Source: Charina bottae (lineage: Eukaryota > Chordata > Lepidosauria > Squamata > Charinaidae). Taken from it: a DNA stretch of 64,000 nucleotides. The DNA is taken from the NCBI GenBank assembly GCA_023362775.1, contig JALMGJ010000006.1:11612501-11676500 (forward strand). The letters are read 5' to 3'. Below are positions 52,867-63,966 of the stretch, piece after piece. The position numbers and the translations under genes were made by a program. Every line of letters starts with the position of its first letter. Within the stretch, counting starts at the first letter, position 1. The notes beneath the pieces are model-generated. The model was not told where the DNA came from and did no database searches. It saw nothing but the letters and a program-made list of their open reading frames with translations.

Positions 52867-53930
52867 GTGTTAGTAATACGTTTGTTTTCTAGTCAGTGCT
52901 TCCATGGGTATGAGTAGAGGGTGGATTGCAATCTATTTTCCAACCTGAGTCATTTATCCCCTCTTAGATAAAAGTATAATAGAGTATACCAAAAGGGTCA
53001 GTGGCCTTCCATTTAATGATATTGCCAGCACCGATCTACATTCTTTCCAGCAACATCCCACAACACAGTATAAATGGCTGATCTCTTCACAATAACAGCT
53101 GATTTCTATTTATTAAGCTAAAAAGGTCACCATTTTCTACGGCTGGGCCGCCCCGCACTATTGATAATTTTATGCATAAACAAATGGCAAATTTGTGCCA
53201 CATAAATATGCATTAGCAATTACTTTTTCCTTGGGCAATGCTCACCGCATGCAAATGTGTCCCTCGCAGGGTTGGGTGGCTTTTGTTTCAGCTCTTGAAA
53301 AGACAAACAAAAGAGCTCAATAAACAGTTTTTTTTCAAAAAAAAATGCTAATCAATAGGAAATGCTAATGCAAAGGTAAATGGCATGAAACTTCCTTCCA
53401 AGGGAGAAGGAGGGGAGGGAAAGAATCACAGGAAAGAAAAAGAAAAATGAAATCACTGTACACTTATTTGAAGAAAAAGAACCACAGAGATATTCTTGAA
53501 AGGATAACAATTTTGTATTAATTCAGGCACCAGATGGACAAAGTCAAAAATATGTACAAGTTGAGTAAATACTAAAGAGGATATACATGGGGAGAATTGC
53601 AGGAAACAGTGGCAAAGATTCAGAGTCTAAAGGTAATCTCCAAGTTGTTTCCCAATGTTCTCCTTCTGGAATTTTCATAGACCCATTCAACTTTGAGGGG
53701 ACTATTTTAAAAAATGTTTCAGCATATTTAGAAGTAACTGATAAAATAATTCACTTTATGAAATAGACAGCTTGTGTAGGACTTCCTGTAATAATACAAC
53801 AACCATCTTTTTTTAGATGAAACTTGAAGTCCATGGGTTTCCAACTTATCTCATTTATATTAATCTACTGCATTCTGTTAACTGAATCAGATGCTATAAA
53901 GGTTATTTTGGCTCGTGTTATCATAGCATG
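52867..53930. other. unique DNA with a possible conserved patch
   Basis: 53110-53290 is repeat-free, holds AATTTTATGCATAAACAAAT and CGCATGCAAATGTG and a CpG-bearing GGGCCGCCCCGCAC block; see findings. The remainder is AT-rich without recognised features. Confidence 0.45.
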
Positions 53931-54252
53931 AGAGCCAGTTTGGTGTAATGGTTAAGACACAGCTTTCCAAACTGTGTGTCGCGACACTTTAGTGTGTCGC
54001 AACACACAGTCTGGTGTGTCGCCACACAACCCGGAAGCGGCAGTGGGGGGGTGTATGGCGGCGGCGGCAGCGGCGCGCCATCAGCGCTTCCGTGTTTTAG
54101 CAGAGGCTGCTGCCGCTGCCGCCGCCGTACACCCCCCACCCCCACGAGCCCCCACGCACCACTGCTGTGCACGCCCCCGCCCCCGCTGCCGCCGTTGGTG
54201 TGTCGCCAGTGGCGGCACTTTTGAAAGCACTGGGTTAAGACATCAGGCTAGC
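53931..54252 (+). mobile_element. SINE head (GAGCCAGTTTGGT family) split by a hAT MITE
   Basis: AGAGCCAGTTTGGTGTAATG GTTAAGA lies left of the hAT and CATCAGGCTAGC right of it. Joined, they give the A-box region of the SINE family, and the rest of the SINE is absent. Confidence 0.72.
53958..54232. mobile_element. GC-rich hAT-type MITE with perfect 8-bp duplication
   Basis: The ends CACAGCTTTCCAAACTGTG and CACTTTTGAAAGCACTG are flanked by GGTTAAGA (53950-53957 and 54233-54240). The 275-bp interior is CpG-dense and largely self-complementary (GTCGCGACACTTTAGTGTG; GGCGGCGGCAGCGGCGCGCC). It has no coding capacity, and the frames through it are artefacts of GC richness. Confidence 0.9.
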
Positions 54253-54254
54253 TG

Positions 54255-54530
54255 ATTGTCACCTTTAAAGCCCTTCATGGCTTGGGACCGGGTTAGCCAA
54301 GGGACCGTCTTCTCCCAGTTATTTCTACCCATCCAATTGAGTCTGGGAGGTTGGGCATGCTACGGGTCCCGTCAGCCAAAGAATGTCAGTTGGCGGGGAC
54401 TAGGAGGCGTGCCTTCTCTGCCGTAGAGCCTGCCCTCTGGAATATCCTCCCTTCAGAGATCAGGATGTCCCTGACCTTGTTGGACATCCGTAAGGCCATG
54501 AAGACCGGGTTATGTGCCCGGGCCTGGGGC
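54255..54530 (+). pseudogene. L3-like LINE ORF2 C-terminal fragment
   Basis: The frame includes MLRVPSAKECQLAGTRRRAF and SAVEPALWNILPSEIRMSLT, parallel to MLRTPSTRQFHLAGSRRRAF and SAIAPALWNILPPEVRLAPS of the 6.5-kb LINE. The preceding TTTAAAGCCCTTCATGGCTT gives the same FKALHG segment. Stops interrupt the upstream part. It belongs to a clearly different subfamily and lacks the usual 3' tail. Confidence 0.85.
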
Positions 54531-54895
54531 CCCGAGTGTGTGAATGGTCCCGTTTCTTGGCTGTATTTTTCTGCTCCATCTCTCAGCTTTGCCTCCCAGT
54601 GGTCTTGCAGCTCCGACAATTGCAGTTTTCTCTTGATGTCCTAAGACTGCTGCTGAGGTACTTGTCTTTGGGTTGGAGGTTTATCTTTCCCAAGTCTCTG
54701 CTGTCTTCCTGACCTAACTCCTTTCCTGACACACCCGCCCACATGCTTGCTTTCAGTTCCCTTTTAGGGGACAAACTCTCCAATGAAGGAGAGGGTGGGG
54801 CTGTTTTAACCCTCCTTCCCAGGCAGCACCAAAACTCTGGATCCCAGGAGGGAAAAATGCCTGCTCACTCTGAGTGGCGAGTTCACTCTTCCACA
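54531..54895. other. unique DNA
   Basis: No repeat family was recognised. The frame of the LINE fragment runs open to 54644 but without family similarity beyond about 54530. Confidence 0.4.
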
Positions 54896-54897
54896 TA

Positions 54898-55302
54898 CAG
54901 GCAGTCCTCACTTAACGACCACAATCGGGACCAGAATTTCAGTCACTAAGCAAAGTGGTCATTAAGCGAATCTGACCCAATTTTACAACCTTTTTTGTAG
55001 CAGCTGTTAAGCACATCACAGCAGTCGTTAAGCAAATCATGTGGTCATTAAGCAAATCATGTGGTTCCCCATTGATTTTGCTTGCTGGAAGCTGGCTGGA
55101 AAGGTCGAAAATGGCGATCACGTAACCATGGGATGCTGCGACAGTCGTAAATGCAAACTGGTTGCCAAGTGCCTGAATTGTGATCACATGATTGTGGGGA
55201 CGCTGCGACGGTTGTGTGAGGACCGGTTGTAAGTCATTTTTTCAGCACCGTCGTAAGTCCGAACTGTCACTAAACGAATGGTTGTTAAGCGAGGATTACC
55301 TG
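54898..55302. mobile_element. Tigger/pogo-like MITE with TA duplication
   Basis: The ends CAGGCAGTCCTCACTTAACG and GTTAAGCGAGGATTACCTG lie between TA dinucleotides (54896-54897 and 55303-55304). The interior reiterates short segments such as GTCATTAAGCAAATCATGTG. It is 405 bp, homologous to the 18.0-kb copy, and encodes no transposase. Confidence 0.82.
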
Positions 55303-55304
55303 TA

Positions 55305-55752
55305 CACCAGGATGTAAGGTACAGGGTTTGGGTTACGATGTGATGATGACATTTCATCACATGCCCCCTCCCTCTGGAAGCCTAGGACTGAAGAACAGTT
55401 TTGACTAGTAAGTTCATGCTAAGAATTTTTGTTGTTATAACATGGGGCATATAAAATAATTCAACTGGTAAATAAATACTGACTTTTTAATTAAAATTTA
55501 TAGTGCAAAATTTAGTTTTAAAAGGCCACACAATTATTCTGCTTCCTCTTGATCTCAATGAAGCCTCCCCAAAGGCCCAAAATCCAAAGCAGTTGGGGAA
55601 ATTTTCAAGAAATTCATTCCCAAAATTCAGAAAACTGGGTTTCATTTCAAAAGTTAACTTCTCTCTAAAATTAACCAAGATTAATTGAATTTTAAAATAA
55701 CACTGATAAAGCTCTCTTAACCCTGACCCTTTGTACTTTTCTCTAGACTTTT
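55305..55752. other. unique DNA
   Basis: Nothing was recognised. The frames in 55487-55810 cross the hAT boundary and are chance. Confidence 0.4.
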
Positions 55753-55760
55753 CACTAAAA

Positions 55761-56072
55761 CATAGCTTTCCAAACTGTGTGTTGCGACACTTTAGTGTGT
55801 CGCAACACACAGTTTAGTATGTCACAACACAATCCGGAAGCGGCGGCGGGGGCACGCGCGGTGGCGGCGATGTGCATGGCAGTGGTGGTGTGCATGGCGG
55901 TGGTGGTGTGAATGGCAGCGGTGGCAGCGACGACGGCAGCAGCGCGTCATCAGCGCTTCCACATTTTAGCAAAGGCTCCCGCCGCCATGCACACCACCAC
56001 CACGTGCCCCCCCACGCCAACGCCGCTACCGCCATTGGTGTGTCACCAACGGCGGCAGTTTAGAAAGCACTG
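55761..56072. mobile_element. GC-rich hAT-type MITE, near-perfect 8-bp duplication
   Basis: The ends CATAGCTTTCCAAACTGTG and CAGTTTAGAAAGCACTG are flanked by CACTAAAA and CACTAGAA (7 of 8 identical). The interior holds the family core with a purine-rich GGTGGTGTGCATGGCGGTGG reiteration. Confidence 0.87.
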
Positions 56073-56080
56073 CACTAGAA

Positions 56081-58794
56081 GATAATTCTAGTCACCGGAA
56101 TTATCGGAAAGTCATTTGAATTCACTAAAAGATAATTCTAGTGACCGTGTCTAGACCACAGTCACTAAATCCTGAAGCCCAACACTGCCCAACATAATTC
56201 TAGTCAATTGATAATTTAGAGGCTATTTCCCCCCTCACATACACTCAAAAATTAGTTCTGTTCCAAAATACTTGTATAAAGCTTTTATAAAAGTCAATGA
56301 TTATTACGATATATCATATATATATAAGGTATTTAGCAGAACTATGTCTGCTAAATCCCGAAGTCTAGTATTTTGCCCTTTAGGATACAGATTCCAAAAT
56401 CAATAGACATTGATAAGAAACTTTTCAAGAAGAAGAAATATTCTATTGGTTGGAATCATTCAGTGGGGCAGGAGAAGATTTTTCACATACACAAAAAGCT
56501 TACCAAAAATGCCATATACAAAAAAACCTACATTACAAAGAGAAAGCTAGTAGCAGGAATGTGGGAAGAAAATTTAGAAACCTCTTTCGGGATTCAGTGG
56601 GGCCAAGCCACCGCATCCTATCCATATGTGTGTGCCTCATTGCATGTTTTGTTTTGGTTTGTTTTTTTCAAAATTGAAAGGGACTACTAATTAAGCAATA
56701 TTAGCTCACCCTCCTAGCCCTTGAAGGAGAGCGATTTTGCTTAGACAACTCTGTAAACTATCACACACAGTAATGGTGCTAGCTAAATACATCCTAATTA
56801 AGTAAATCAGGCAGTAAATACCAGGTTGAAAACAAAGATCTAATGCTACATCTTTCTGCTAATATAATTATAAAAAGTATAATAAGGTTGGGTATCAACT
56901 GGATAAAACAGCTGTTCAATTCCTGACAGTATAAATCTTTTGGGATGTTTAATAATGTTTTGTTCCAATGTGCATTTGATTGAAAAATACAAAGTTCTCC
57001 CAAGGTCAATCAAAGCTTCCCCAAATGCATTTGGCAAGTATGCTAAAGAGAGAGTATGTAAATTGTTTGACTGTCTCAGCTCTCCCAGATGTTCCCAAGC
57101 TTCCGTTAGAACTTCCAGAATCTCTGCTTACAATTATGAGGCCATTGTAAGCAATGCAGGTACCACATGTGGAAAGACAGAGATGCAAACTGATTGGCCA
57201 ACAAGCTCATCTTGTTCATGCCCAATGTTGCAACAATAAACAGCAGCAGGGAAATGGGTTAAAATCTAGCTGAAATTTCTCAGCAGGACCTTAAGAAAGT
57301 GTGTTGGCGTAAACTTGTTCTTCAGATCATCCTCCAAGACTCTGCAGAATTTTCTCCAAATATTCTTCACCATTTCTTTTTAGTCTGTGATGTAGTGATG
57401 CACTAAATGTAGATTTAGTAGTCCCTTATCTACTCCTCTGCCCAAAATCCCTGGCATAATGCTAGATGCCGTTGTGCAATAAACAGACTTCTTGCTGCCC
57501 CATTTCTTAAAATAGGGAGCAAAATAGATACCATTGTTATGAGCAAGTGCTTCCTCAGAGGGAAACTGCTGGAGAATTGCTGCTTGCAGAGAAGAAATAC
57601 CATTAAATGATCTCTGCCCCAAAGCTTGATGGTGAAATTTAAGATGACACCTGTGTTCAGCTCCGGTTCAGACCACTTTGCCAGCAGAGTTCTCCAACGT
57701 ACAGGTTGATCTTACCATAATATCTCTTGCTACCTTATCCTTGCAAGTGGTCAAGATTTTGCCCTTAAGGTAAAATCCTGGAGATCAAAAACAACTTTAT
57801 TTGTTTGTTTGTTTATTTAGGCCTTCAAACGGTGTACAAAAAATAGTTTGGGTGCAAAGCTGAATATAGGTCAACAGACAAGAACACAAAGATCTGCATT
57901 GTTAATTCTTTCCCTATTAGCCCCCAACTTTAATGTCATGCCATCTGTCAGTAGAAGTTCAAAGGAAATCTGGTTTTAGAAGTTGGTGAAGGTTTCTTGC
58001 TTTCCTTGCAAAAAGTGTCAGATTGCTGTCAGATACTTCTCTCCCCCTCTTTCCCCAGCTTTCTTTTTCCTTTAAAATAGCCTTCCCCGCAACTTGCATT
58101 TTTGAGCTGGGTAAACTGGGACTCCTATCCTTCCAAGTTGAAGAGTCAACAAAGTACTCTGCCTTAAGTGTTAAAGAAAAGTATCTTATTTCTTCTCTGA
58201 TTCTAGCTTTGAGAGTTATTGTCATCTGAAATAACCCTACAATAGACTGACAGTTCTGTCACTGATACAGTAAACACAGTATTTAGGTGATTTTACATGC
58301 CATACATAAGGGAAAGGAAGATAAATGTCTGACATATAACTGATAATGCAGATTCTAGTGCATTTGCATGACTGATTTCCAAGACAAGTGACTCTCTCCC
58401 AATTGGCTGCTGCAAGATGATAGCTATGCTTTTTTTTTAAAAAAAAAGTTTAACTCTCCAAGCTGAAGCAAATGGATTTGTTTCCCCATTTGTCAATCAT
58501 AGTCATATGCTGAAAACCCTCAGTGAATGTCTGAAATGCTCCTTGGGCATCTCTGGAGACCCCTCTAGTTGATACAAGCTGAAACAGTTGCCACCAGTAT
58601 GAGGAAAAACAGCACATCCATCCTCACACCAGCTGTGCCCCAGTGCAACGTTTAGGCATCACTTCATTTTTTCTTAAGGGATCGGAATGTGAGCTTTCTA
58701 TCAAGCTGTGCCCCATCACTGAAGGGGATTAAGTCAGGCAGAGGACAGTAACTTTTTTTCATCCCATACCCAGGGAAGAATGAAAGAAGACAAG
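56081..58794. other. long AT-rich unique stretch
   Basis: An AAGATAATTCTAGT duplication lies near 56083-56096 and 56128-56141. A (TTTG) run lies at 57799-57822 and a T9/A10 run at 58431-58449. Frames such as 56373-56690 (lysine-rich) have no domain. No gene was recognised. Confidence 0.45.
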
Positions 58795-58796
58795 AA

Positions 58797-58923
58797 CTGC
58801 CGAGGCAGGATCAGACCAACGGTCCATCTAATCCAATCCTTCATCTATTTTGTACCTCAGTACCTAACAATCTCAAGCAGCATGGCCAACTGACAAGGGA
58901 TTGTGGGAACTGAAGTCCAAAAC
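58797..58923 (+). repeat. diverged LINE-type fragment
   Basis: CGAGGCAGGATCAGACCAACGGTCCATCTAATCCA is a phrase common in reptile interspersed repeats (CR1/L2 group). Only about 70 bp are convincing and the family is not certain. Confidence 0.35.
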
Positions 58924-58931
58924 ATCTAGAG

Positions 58932-59071
58932 CAGTGCTTCTCAACCTTGGTAACTTTAAGATATGTGGACTTCAACCCCCAGAATTCCCCAGCCAGCCAT
59001 GCTGGGCAGTATGGAGTATGCATGGAGTTGAAGTCCACATATCTTAAAGTTGCCAAGGTTGAGAAACACTG
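58932..59071. mobile_element. palindromic small hAT-type MITE
   Basis: The ends CAGTGCTTCTCAACCTTGG and CCAAGGTTGAGAAACACTG are inverted repeats. The flanks ATCTAGAG and CTCTAGAG match at 7 of 8. The arms contain CTTTAAGATATGTGGACTTC and its complement. Same family as 4.6 and 5.4 kb. Confidence 0.82.
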
Positions 59072-59073
59072 CT

Positions 59074-60530
59074 CTAGAGGGTATTGGGTTGCTTAATACT
59101 GATTGAATGTAGTACTCTTGTGAGAGCTGATCTCGGATTGAGAAGAAGTTTAGTAGTTTTTCCAAAATTATCAACAGGGCAACCTGCCCTCCTTCTCGAA
59201 AGAGGAGCCACCTCCACTTTCCATCAAAAGAACGCAAGAGAAGGAACCAGAACTTTCCCACCCTCTATGCCAAGATGTATCTTTTTCATTTGAAAGTAAA
59301 TTCGCTGGAATTCTTGTTACATTATCGTTCTTAATAAATGTGATTAATTTGAGCCCAAGACACTTGGAATTGACCACTTCCAATCCAGGCTGCTCCCAGA
59401 GAAGCCTGGTATCTTTCTTGCCAACTATGACTAACCAGATACCCCTGGGAAGTTCACAGAGATAGGCAGGAGAGGTCCATGTTTAGTTGCTTGCCAACTC
59501 CATGGCAATTGGAAAAAAAAATGTAAGGATAAAGAACGACAGTGTGGTGAGCAGCATCAGCCCCAATGAGTCCGGGCATGACCATGTCAGCCAGGTTACT
59601 GACACTAAGGCTATTCCCTGCTGCTGCTGTCAGGGTGGTATTGCAAAGACCCCAGATTTCAGTCCTGAAATTAGTCCTAGCAGCACCAAAGTAACTGCAC
59701 ACAGAACTGTAGCCCCATTCGTTCGGTCGTCTGAGCCATCTGCTGGTGGTCTGTGCAAGGTTGATTCAAAGAAAAGCTTACCACTTACACTTATTTACAC
59801 TTCCCATATTATCCGCTTGCATGCTTTGGTAATATATATGCTTGCATTACTGAACATATTCCTAAGTCCTCATTTCATCAGCAAGACATCTTTCTCCCTC
59901 ATCTACTGTAAAACTCTCCAGGTAATGACCTAAGAAAATTACTAGAGCTATATTTCTGGCTTTGTTTTGGTTCTCCTAGTGATGACTTTTGCCTGGTCCT
60001 CAACATTAACATCAAATTTTATGTTCAGGGCTGGGAAATGAGGAAAGGCCTCCTTGACTTAGTAAGCTTTTAAACGGCTCATTTTCATCTCTTAGCTGAG
60101 CCAACCCCAAACTATTTCATAAGGAAATCTGAACACCTCCAAGCAACTGCTGATCAAAATGCCTGGCATCAAATAAGCCCAAAAGCCTCAATCAAAAGTG
60201 GCATTGAAGTAAGTTTCATTTCTGAAATATGGCTGATAATACGAGCAGGTAATAGGTTTAACTGAACTTACACTAAAATCCAAGGCACTGCAAAGAAGAA
60301 GAAGGATTTGTAACAAACTGGACTAGTGAATATAATGATTTTTAGGGTTTGTTTTTCAGGTTGCAACTCAAAAACAAACAAACAAAATGGAGCCAAATCA
60401 GGATTCAACATCCTATTTTCACAGTTGGCCTATTTGTTCTCATTTTACTTTTTGTCATACGGTGTTAAAGTGCTCATGGAATCTAATAGATTACAATTGG
60501 ATTTAGTGATCATTCCAAGCCATGAACAAG
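59074..60530. other. unique DNA, no gene seen
   Basis: A 148-codon plus-strand frame at 59487-59933 has no domain, no biased composition and no family similarity I can name. Confidence 0.45.
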
Positions 60531-60535
60531 ATTCC

Positions 60536-60940
60536 TGTATTGGTATGTGCTATGTGGGAATGACCTTGGGAGACAGGAGGAAGAGCTGCAAACTAGACAA
60601 CAGTCAGATAAGAGGCAGCTGAGCCTGCAGAAGGAATGGGGGCATGGCATATGTCTTAGCAGAGACCCTCCCTAGTTTCTTGGACTGTAAAAGCGAGGGG
60701 GAAGAGATGTACTTTCAGACTTGCAAGATTGTTGTCAGACTTGTGAGGTAGTTCAGACAAGAAGCACACGCAGGAGTACTAGTACATTACATACTAGTAC
60801 TAGGAGTACATTAACAGAATCTTGCAAGTCCGAAAATCTTCCCTCATTCCTTCTGCAAGTTCAGCTGCCTCTTATCTGACTGTTGTCTCATCTTCTGCTC
60901 TTCCTCCTGTCTCCCAAAGTCATTCCCACATACCATTACA
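60536..60940. mobile_element. palindromic LTR-like element with 5-bp duplication
   Basis: The ends TGTATTGGTATGTG and CATACCATTACA are flanked by ATTCC (60531-60535 and 60941-60945). A partial plus-strand unit to TTGCAAGATT near 60730 joins an inverted full unit that begins TGTCAGACTTGTGAGG. The mid-region AGACAAGAAGCACA is shared with the 27.5-kb element. A small ACTAGTACATTA reiteration lies near the centre. Confidence 0.77.
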
Positions 60941-60945
60941 ATTCC

Positions 60946-61258
60946 TAGATTATAAATGACAAAGCAAGATGAACAATAATTTTTACCATTCCCTGTCTTC
61001 TGTATTGTTACATTATTGTGCTCTTTCTTCTTTAATTATGTGACTGTATGACTTATTAACCTTAAATGTACAGATTCATTCCAAAAGTATTAAATCCAGA
61101 TCAATGTTTATGCTACCAAAATGTGTCCCCAGGTCAAGAGCCTTGCAAAGTGGTAACATTTGATAGTTCACATTAATCACCCTTAAAACTGGGCCCCCAA
61201 ACCCAATATAGTCTTTGAGAAAATCAAAGTGAAAATCTCCCTTCAAAGTGAAAAAAAG
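60946..61258. other. unique DNA
   Basis: Nothing was recognised. Confidence 0.4.
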
Positions 61259-61618
61259 AGATCCAGTTTGGTCTAGTGGTTAAGGTGCTGGGCTAGAAAC
61301 CAGGAGACTGAGAGTTCTAGGCCCGCCTTAGGTACGAAAGACGGTTGGGTGACCTTGGGCCAGTCCCTGTCTCTCAGCCCTAGGAAGGAGCCAATAGCAA
61401 ACCAGGAGACTGAGAGTTCTAGTCCCGCCTTAGGCAGGAAAGCCAGCTGGGTGACCTTGGGCCAGTCACTATCTCTCAGCCCAACTCACCTCACAGGGTT
61501 GTTGTTGTGGGGAAAAGAGGAGGAGGAAGGAGTATTAGGTATGTTCACTGCCTTGAGTTATTTATAAAAATAATAATAATACAGGTGGCATAAAAATTAA
61601 ATAAATAAATAAATAAAA
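61259..61618 (+). mobile_element. dimeric tRNA-derived SINE
   Basis: It has the same architecture as 36.8 kb: a full head and body to CCCTAGGAAGGAGCCAATAG, then a restart at AAACCAGGAGACTGAGAG and the normal tail with TTTATAAAAATAATAATAAT and AAATAAATAAAT. The join is at the same place in both copies. Confidence 0.86.
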
Positions 61619-61620
61619 GC

Positions 61621-62315
61621 CTTTCGGACATTTTTGGAAAATCATTGTGAAAGGTCTAAGAAACAATGTTGTGTCTTCAAACTGAAAGTTTTAATAGGTT
61701 GAAATGTTAGTATGAGTGACCATAGAACAAAATCTGGCTACATAATGAGATGATGTAATTGCAACATTATGTGATCCTTGATTGGCTGGTACCACCAAGA
61801 AGAAATGAGCTATCTAAGGGTAGGTACACTCCCTAACCCAATATTGCGATATTTAAATAAATTTCTCAGATTGGAGAATACCTGGTTGAGTATTTATGGC
61901 AACACATTTATCTGCTCTTCTATATTATCCTTTGTGTGAAACCACTCCTGGGATATTGCATTGGCAAAACATATAAGCTGGTTATAGAGTGAGCACAAAC
62001 AACTCAACAGTTGGTTTGGTATGAAAGGCAATACATTTAGGAGTTTGTATAAAATGACATATGATCCAAGAGATGTACTGCAGGATTTCTTTTGTAATAT
62101 CACCGAGAATACTAGAGTGGAAAACCCCCAACCATCTCTGATCCTGCAAATTATTGGGCGGGGGGGATTTTTGCATAATCCAGCAAGCATCAAAAGCTCG
62201 ATTTAAAAACTTAAACACCTATTTAAACAGTTCCAAGCACTTGTGAATAAAGAAACACATTTCTTAATAAATGCAAAATACTAATTTACAAACTTTATGT
62301 GTACATACCGTGACC
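61621..62315. other. unique DNA
   Basis: A G run lies at 62160-62166. No gene was recognised. Confidence 0.4.
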
Positions 62316-63966
62316 CACTCCAGCAAAGGAGATTGTTACCTTGTCGTGGTGCTGGAGCTTGAGCACCTCAATGACCCCATGAGCTAAACTGTGAAGGGAC
62401 ACCCAAGACGGGAAGGTCATGGAAGAGAGGTCAGACTAAATATGATCCCTGGGGAAGGTAACGGCAACCCACCCCAGTATTCTTGCCGTGAAAACTAAAT
62501 GAATCAGTACAACCAGAGATATGTCGGTATACCATCGGAAGATGGGACTCCCAGGTCGGAAGATGGTCAAAATGCTACTGGGGAGGAACAGAGGATACGT
62601 TCAACTAGCCCCAGATGTGATGACGCAGCTAGCTCAAAGCCGAAAGGACAGCTAGCGGCTGACGGTGCTGGTGGTGAACGACGAATCCGATGTTCTAAAG
62701 ATCAACACACCATAGGAACCTGGAATGTAAGATCTATGAGCCAGGGCAAATTGGATGTGGTTATTGGTGAGATGCCAAGATTAAATATAGACATTTTAGG
62801 TGTCAGTGAACTGAAATGGACTGGAATGGGCTACTTCACATCAGATGACCACCAGATCTACTACTGTGGACAAGAGGACCACAGAAGAAATGGAGTAGCC
62901 TTCAGAATTAATAATAAAGTGGCTAAAGCAGTGCTTGGATACAATCCAAAAAAACGATAGAATGATCTCAATTTGAATTCAGGGTAAGCCATTTAACATC
63001 ACAGTGATCCAAATATACGCCCCAACCACAGATGCTGAAGAAGCAGAAGTAGATCACTTCTATGAGGATTTGCAGCACCTACTGGATAATACACCAAAAA
63101 GAGATGTTATTTTCATTACAGGAGACTGGAATGCTAAGGTGGGTAGTCAAACGACACCTGGAATTACAGGGAAGCATGGTCTGGGAGAACAAAATGAAGC
63201 AGGACATAGGCTGATAGAATTTTGCCAAGACAGCTCACTGTGCATAACAAACACTCTCTTCCAACAACCTAAAAGACGACTTTATACATGGTCGACACCG
63301 AAATCAGATTGACTACATCCTTTGCAGCCAAAGGTGGCGGACATCTATTCAGTCGGTAAAAACAAGACCTGGAGCTGGCTGTAGTTCAGATCACGAACTT
63401 CTTATTGCAAAATTTAGAATCAGACTAAAGAGAACAGGGAAGACCCACAGATCAGTTAGATGTGAGCTCACTAATATTCCTAATGAATATGCAGTGGAGG
63501 TGAAGAATAGATTTAAGGGACTAGATTTAGTAGATAGGGTCCCGGAAGAACTATGGACAGAAGTTCGCAACATTGTTCAGGAGGCGGCAACAAAAAACGT
63601 CCCAAAGAAAAAGAAAACCAAGAAGGCAAGATGACTGTCTGCTGAGACACTGGAAGTAGCCCAAGAAAGAAGGAAAGCAAAAGGCAACAGTGATAGGGGG
63701 AGATATGCCCAATTAAATGCAAAATTCCAGAGGTTAGCCAGAAGAGATAAGGAATTATTTTTAAACAAGCAATGTGCGGAAGTGGAAGAAGATAATAGAA
63801 TAGGAAGGACAAGAGACCTCTTCCAGAAAATTAGAAACATCGGAGGTAAATTCCAGGCAAAAATGGGTATGATCAAAAACAAAGATGGCAAGGACCTAAA
63901 AGAAGCAGAAGAGATCAAGAAAAGGTGGCAAGAATATATGGAAGATCTGTACAGGAAGGATAATAT
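62316..63966 (+). mobile_element. Bov-B (RTE) LINE, 5' leader and endonuclease part
   Basis: The leader (GGAGATTGTTACCTTGTCGT, TCAATGACCCC, GACACCCAAGACGGGAAGG) is followed by the Bov-B endonuclease and linker up to about 63966, where the sequence changes. The RT half is absent. It is the complementary half to the 12.4-kb copy and is not collinear with it. Confidence 0.88.
62499..63960 (+). pseudogene. Bov-B ORF2 endonuclease and linker, broken
   Basis: Motifs in order: TIGTWNVRSMSQGKLDV, NIDILGVSELKWTGMGYF (catalytic Glu), IQIYAPTTDAEEAEVDHFYE, ITGDWNAKVGSQ (Asp/Asn), QIDYILCSQRWR and SDHELLIAKFR (Asp-His). Breaks: a 1-base shift and stop near 62955-62990, a shift with codon loss near 63300-63312, and a TGA at about 63631. 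The linker (NRFKGLDLVDRVPEELWTEV, RRDKELFLNKQCAEVEEDNR) is otherwise well kept. At least two shifts and two stops make it inactive. Confidence 0.88.

Noticed and set aside
53958..54232. CpG-island promoter
   Set aside because: Ends, 8-bp duplication and repeated copies show a transposon; promoter activity is only a possibility raised in the findings.
54351..54644. Host gene exon
   Set aside because: The protein text matches the L3-like LINE C-terminus elsewhere in this window.
56373..56690. Lysine-rich 105-codon frame
   Set aside because: AT-rich sequence yields Lys/Tyr/Ile codons by composition; no motif was found.
59487..59933. 148-codon plus-strand frame as a gene
   Set aside because: No domain, homologous family, splice context or codon bias was recognised; the length is within chance for 64 kb.
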